A DNA stretch of 64,000 nucleotides. It comes from Flectobacillus longus. Lineage in GTDB: Bacteria; Bacteroidota; Bacteroidia; Cytophagales; Spirosomataceae. Within the stretch, counting starts at the first letter, position 1. Each line of letters starts with the position of its first letter. A model generated the notes under the pieces. The model had not been told where the DNA came from. It saw only the letters and a program-made list of their open reading frames with translations, and did not search any database. Below, piece after piece: positions 62,115-64,000 of the stretch. A program made the position numbers and the translations under genes. The stretch is taken from assembly GCF_030056705.1 (NCBI RefSeq), contig NZ_JASHIC010000016.1, positions 62,001 to 126,000 on the forward strand. The letters are read 5' to 3'.

Positions 62115-63665
62115 CTAGCTTTGAGAAGGTTTATTGTTATCGTTCTTGCCATTTTTGTGTTGATGTGGCGGACGATTATGATTTCCTTTCGCATTTTTAC
62201 TAGCACCTTGAGGATTATTTTGCTGAGGCTTCTGAACCTGTTTTGCTTGCTGCCCTCCTTGTGGATTATTAGGGTTATTTCCTTGGCTTGGGTTAACCTT
62301 TGGTGCACTACTGGCTGGTTGTACTTGAGCCTTTGCCTGAGGGTTTTTGTTGTGATTAGTCTGATGCTTATGATTATTACCCTTTGGATTATTGCTTTGT
62401 GGTTGTTGTGTTTTTTTCTCAACAACTACAGGTTTTTCTTTTTTATCAGAAACATCAAGGCGACTATCTTTTCTCTCGTGCTTGTACTCTTTTCTTTCAG
62501 ATTTAACCTCTTGGTGTTTATCATTCTTTGACTTATTATGAGGTTTTTTCTTATTGTTGCTGTATTTCTTGTCCATTTTGTCCAAGTCAGCATTCAACCC
62601 AGAAGTAGACTTATCTAAGTCTAAAGATGCTGGAGTATTCTCAAGTACGTCTAAAGATTGAGGTTGAATTCCTTTTTCATTTAGCTCAACTACCTCTCTT
62701 ACTTTATCGACTGTTACAGGAATCCAATTACTTTCTTCGCCACGATAGCCAAACCACATGACACGTTTGAATATGTCAGTTTTTTGTAAAAGTGCTTCGC
62801 CTTTCAAGGTTTGTAGAGGCTTCTCGATAGTCGGTATATCTTTAAGTGCATCCATATAAGTCTCAAGCTCATAGTTGAGACAACATTTCAGACGACCACA
62901 CTGCCCTGATAATTTTACAGGATTCAATGAAAGATTTTGGTAACGAGCTGCCGAAGTAGTTACGTTTTTAAAGTCTGTCAACCACGTCGAACAACAAAGT
63001 TCACGACCACAAACGCCAATTCCTCCCACACGTGCAGCCTCTTGACGCAAAGAAATTTGCTTCATTTCGACTCTGACTTTGAACTCACTTGCCAAAATTT
63101 TGATAAGCTCACGAAAGTCAACACGGTCGTCGGACGAGTAATAGAATATCGCTTTGGTATTATCAGATTGGAACTCTACGTCTGACAATTTCATGTCTAA
63201 CTTAAGTTCTTTGATAATCTCGCGAGTACGATACATCGTTGGTAAATCACGGGCAATTGCTTGCTCATGTTTTTCTAAGTCTTTCTCATTGGCTTTACGA
63301 TAAACCACACGAACATTCTCATCATCTTTGATGCTTTTTTTCAACATTTGAAGGCGAACTAATTCACCTTGAAGCGAAACGAAGCCAAGATGATGACCGT
63401 TTGGTACATCTACAATTACAGGGTCACCAGCGTATAATTCGATTTGATTAACATTTCGAAAATACTCTTTACGACCACCCTTAAATTTTACCTCAATGAT
63501 ATTAAACTTACTAAATGCGGGTACTTCCATATTTGACAACCAGTCAAATACGTTCATTTTATTACACCCACCTGTACTACAAGCACCGTTGTTTTTACAG
63601 CCACTTACAGCACCATTGTTATTACGAGTACCACAACTACCTGTGGAACATGATTTGCATCCCAT
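62115..63665 (-). CDS. RicT/PSP1-like (YaaT) protein with low-complexity tail
   Basis: The protein is 516 residues. The N-terminus is Cys-rich (nine Cys in the first 34, GCKSC, CSTGGC). The PSP1 core (about 50-330) has the conserved Cys sets CGRELCC (Cys219, 224, 225) and CGRLKCC (Cys256, 261, 262). RicT binds Fe-S clusters in Bacillus and helps RNase Y-related RNA processing; the same role here is inference. The last 170 residues are rich in Lys, Asn, Gln, His and Pro, probably disordered and RNA-binding. It precedes gldH by 123 bases. Confidence 0.9.
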   Translation of the reverse strand: MGCKSCSTGSCGTRNNNGAVSGCKNNGACSTGGCNKMNVFDWLSNMEVPAFSKFNIIEVKFKGGRKEYFRNVNQIELYAGDPVIVDVPNGHHLGFVSLQGELVRLQMLKKSIKDDENVRVVYRKANEKDLEKHEQAIARDLPTMYRTREIIKELKLDMKLSDVEFQSDNTKAIFYYSSDDRVDFRELIKILASEFKVRVEMKQISLRQEAARVGGIGVCGRELCCSTWLTDFKNVTTSAARYQNLSLNPVKLSGQCGRLKCCLNYELETYMDALKDIPTIEKPLQTLKGEALLQKTDIFKRVMWFGYRGEESNWIPVTVDKVREVVELNEKGIQPQSLDVLENTPASLDLDKSTSGLNADLDKMDKKYSNNKKKPHNKSKNDKHQEVKSERKEYKHERKDSRLDVSDKKEKPVVVEKKTQQPQSNNPKGNNHKHQTNHNKNPQAKAQVQPASSAPKVNPSQGNNPNNPQGGQQAKQVQKPQQNNPQGASKNAKGNHNRPPHQHKNGKNDNNKPSQS

Positions 63666-63896
63666 ATATCTTCAAAAGTAAACGAGACAATGAGGATAAG
63701 TAAGGTTTGACTTTGGAATATATTTCCTGAAATCTTTTTTACTATGGCTCAAAACTCAGTGAAACACTGACCTCCTAAAGTGCTAAGTTGACAAACAAGC
63801 TAATTTGTTCCATTTTCAAGTAAATCCAAATACGATTTTACCTGATAGGCATACATTCGCTTTGTGTTATTTCTCGCTCTTTAAGAGACCTAGCGA
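63666..63896. other. Intergenic region between purD and ricT
   Basis: These 231 bases have no gene; no hairpin, repeat or clear promoter was found. Confidence 0.4.
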
Positions 63897-64000
63897 CTAA
63901 CTATATCTGAGCACGTCCAAACCAATATCGCGACGATAATATTTACCTTCAAATGAGATAGTACTTGCCGCTTTCTGTGATTTTTGGATAGCTCTTTCTA
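63897..64000 (-). CDS. purD: PurD, phosphoribosylamine-glycine ligase (3' end only)
   Basis: The window's right edge contains the last 33 codons of a leftward gene, ending in the TAG complementary to 63897-63899. The protein end SFEGKYYRRDIGLDVLRYS, preceded by AIQKSQKAASTI, matches the C-terminal helix and RRDIG motif of PurD, the ATP-grasp enzyme that makes glycinamide ribonucleotide in purine synthesis. Only the C-terminus is visible, so the call rests on this short motif. Confidence 0.8.
   Translation of the reverse strand, partial: ERAIQKSQKAASTISFEGKYYRRDIGLDVLRYS

Noticed and set aside
62121-62531. 136-codon rightward open frame rich in Leu, Ile and Phe
   Set aside because: It is the antisense of the low-complexity tail of the RicT-like gene; the hydrophobic composition follows from the Lys/Asn/Gln codons on the other strand.

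Overview
The window is about 64 kb of AT-rich bacterial chromosome from a member of the Bacteroidota, most likely the order Cytophagales (a Flectobacillus/Arcicella/Emticicia-like organism; the genus is inference). The evidence is the gldK-gldL-gldM-gldN gliding motor and type IX secretion (T9SS) operon with a PorP/SprF gene, gldH next to ricT, a protein with a T9SS sorting domain, DUF4271 next to hemD, near absence of Shine-Dalgarno sites, and several promoters of the Bacteroidota form (TTG, about 16-21 bases, TAnnTTTG). No rRNA, tRNA, CRISPR array, transposase or prophage was seen.

Layout. 1-5.9 kb: T9SS/gliding core (gldN partial, gldM, gldL, gldK, porP/sprF), all leftward. 6-9.2 kb: hemD, a DUF4271 membrane protein and sucD, leftward. 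9.4-15.4 kb: rightward dienoyl-CoA isomerase-like gene, recN, a lipoprotein/SCO/cytochrome c group and a DUF4932 metalloprotease-like lipoprotein. 15.5-18.1 kb: leftward coaX, an outer-membrane protein and lptC. 18.3-21.3 kb: MscS channel, DUF2752, TM2 and a Tat-exported sugar isomerase. 21.6-27.3 kb: a cupin and two tandem copies of a GMC dehydrogenase plus gluconate-dehydrogenase subunit 3-like pair. 27.6-29.2 kb: a serine hydrolase.

29.4-41.4 kb: a long isoleucine/valine region, ilvD, two membrane proteins, ilvB, an acyltransferase, ilvN, ilvC, ilvA and a DUF3267 protein. Its leader holds a complete, previously unmarked attenuator: a Bacteroidota promoter, a 20-codon leader peptide with eight consecutive Ile/Leu/Val codons, an antiterminator and a 15-bp intrinsic terminator. 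Three envelope-type membrane genes are embedded among the ilv genes.

41.7-48.6 kb: a J-domain-like protein, an ABC exporter, a VanX-like dipeptidase, and a TolC/membrane-fusion pair. 48.7-50.7 kb: a T9SS-sorted protein and a protein with 17-residue repeats. 51-57.2 kb: a small surface-polysaccharide cluster (GT4, GT2, Wzy-like, Wzx-like, UDP-sugar dehydrogenase). 57.6-64 kb: an SpmA/SpmB-type membrane protein with a PAP2 phosphatase, msrA, a LON substrate-binding-domain protein, gldH, ricT/PSP1 and the 3' end of purD.

Intergenic space carries at least two families of dispersed palindromic repeats. One has three copies, each a nested inverted repeat (GTAGAGACGCAAT-type arms) around a strong bidirectional terminator hairpin. 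The other is about 100 bp and has two clear and two weaker copies. The best candidates for new biology are the ilv attenuator, the envelope genes inside the ilv operon, and the terminator-carrying repeats. Several gene starts were moved from the longest open frame to an internal ATG; the reasons are given in the entries.
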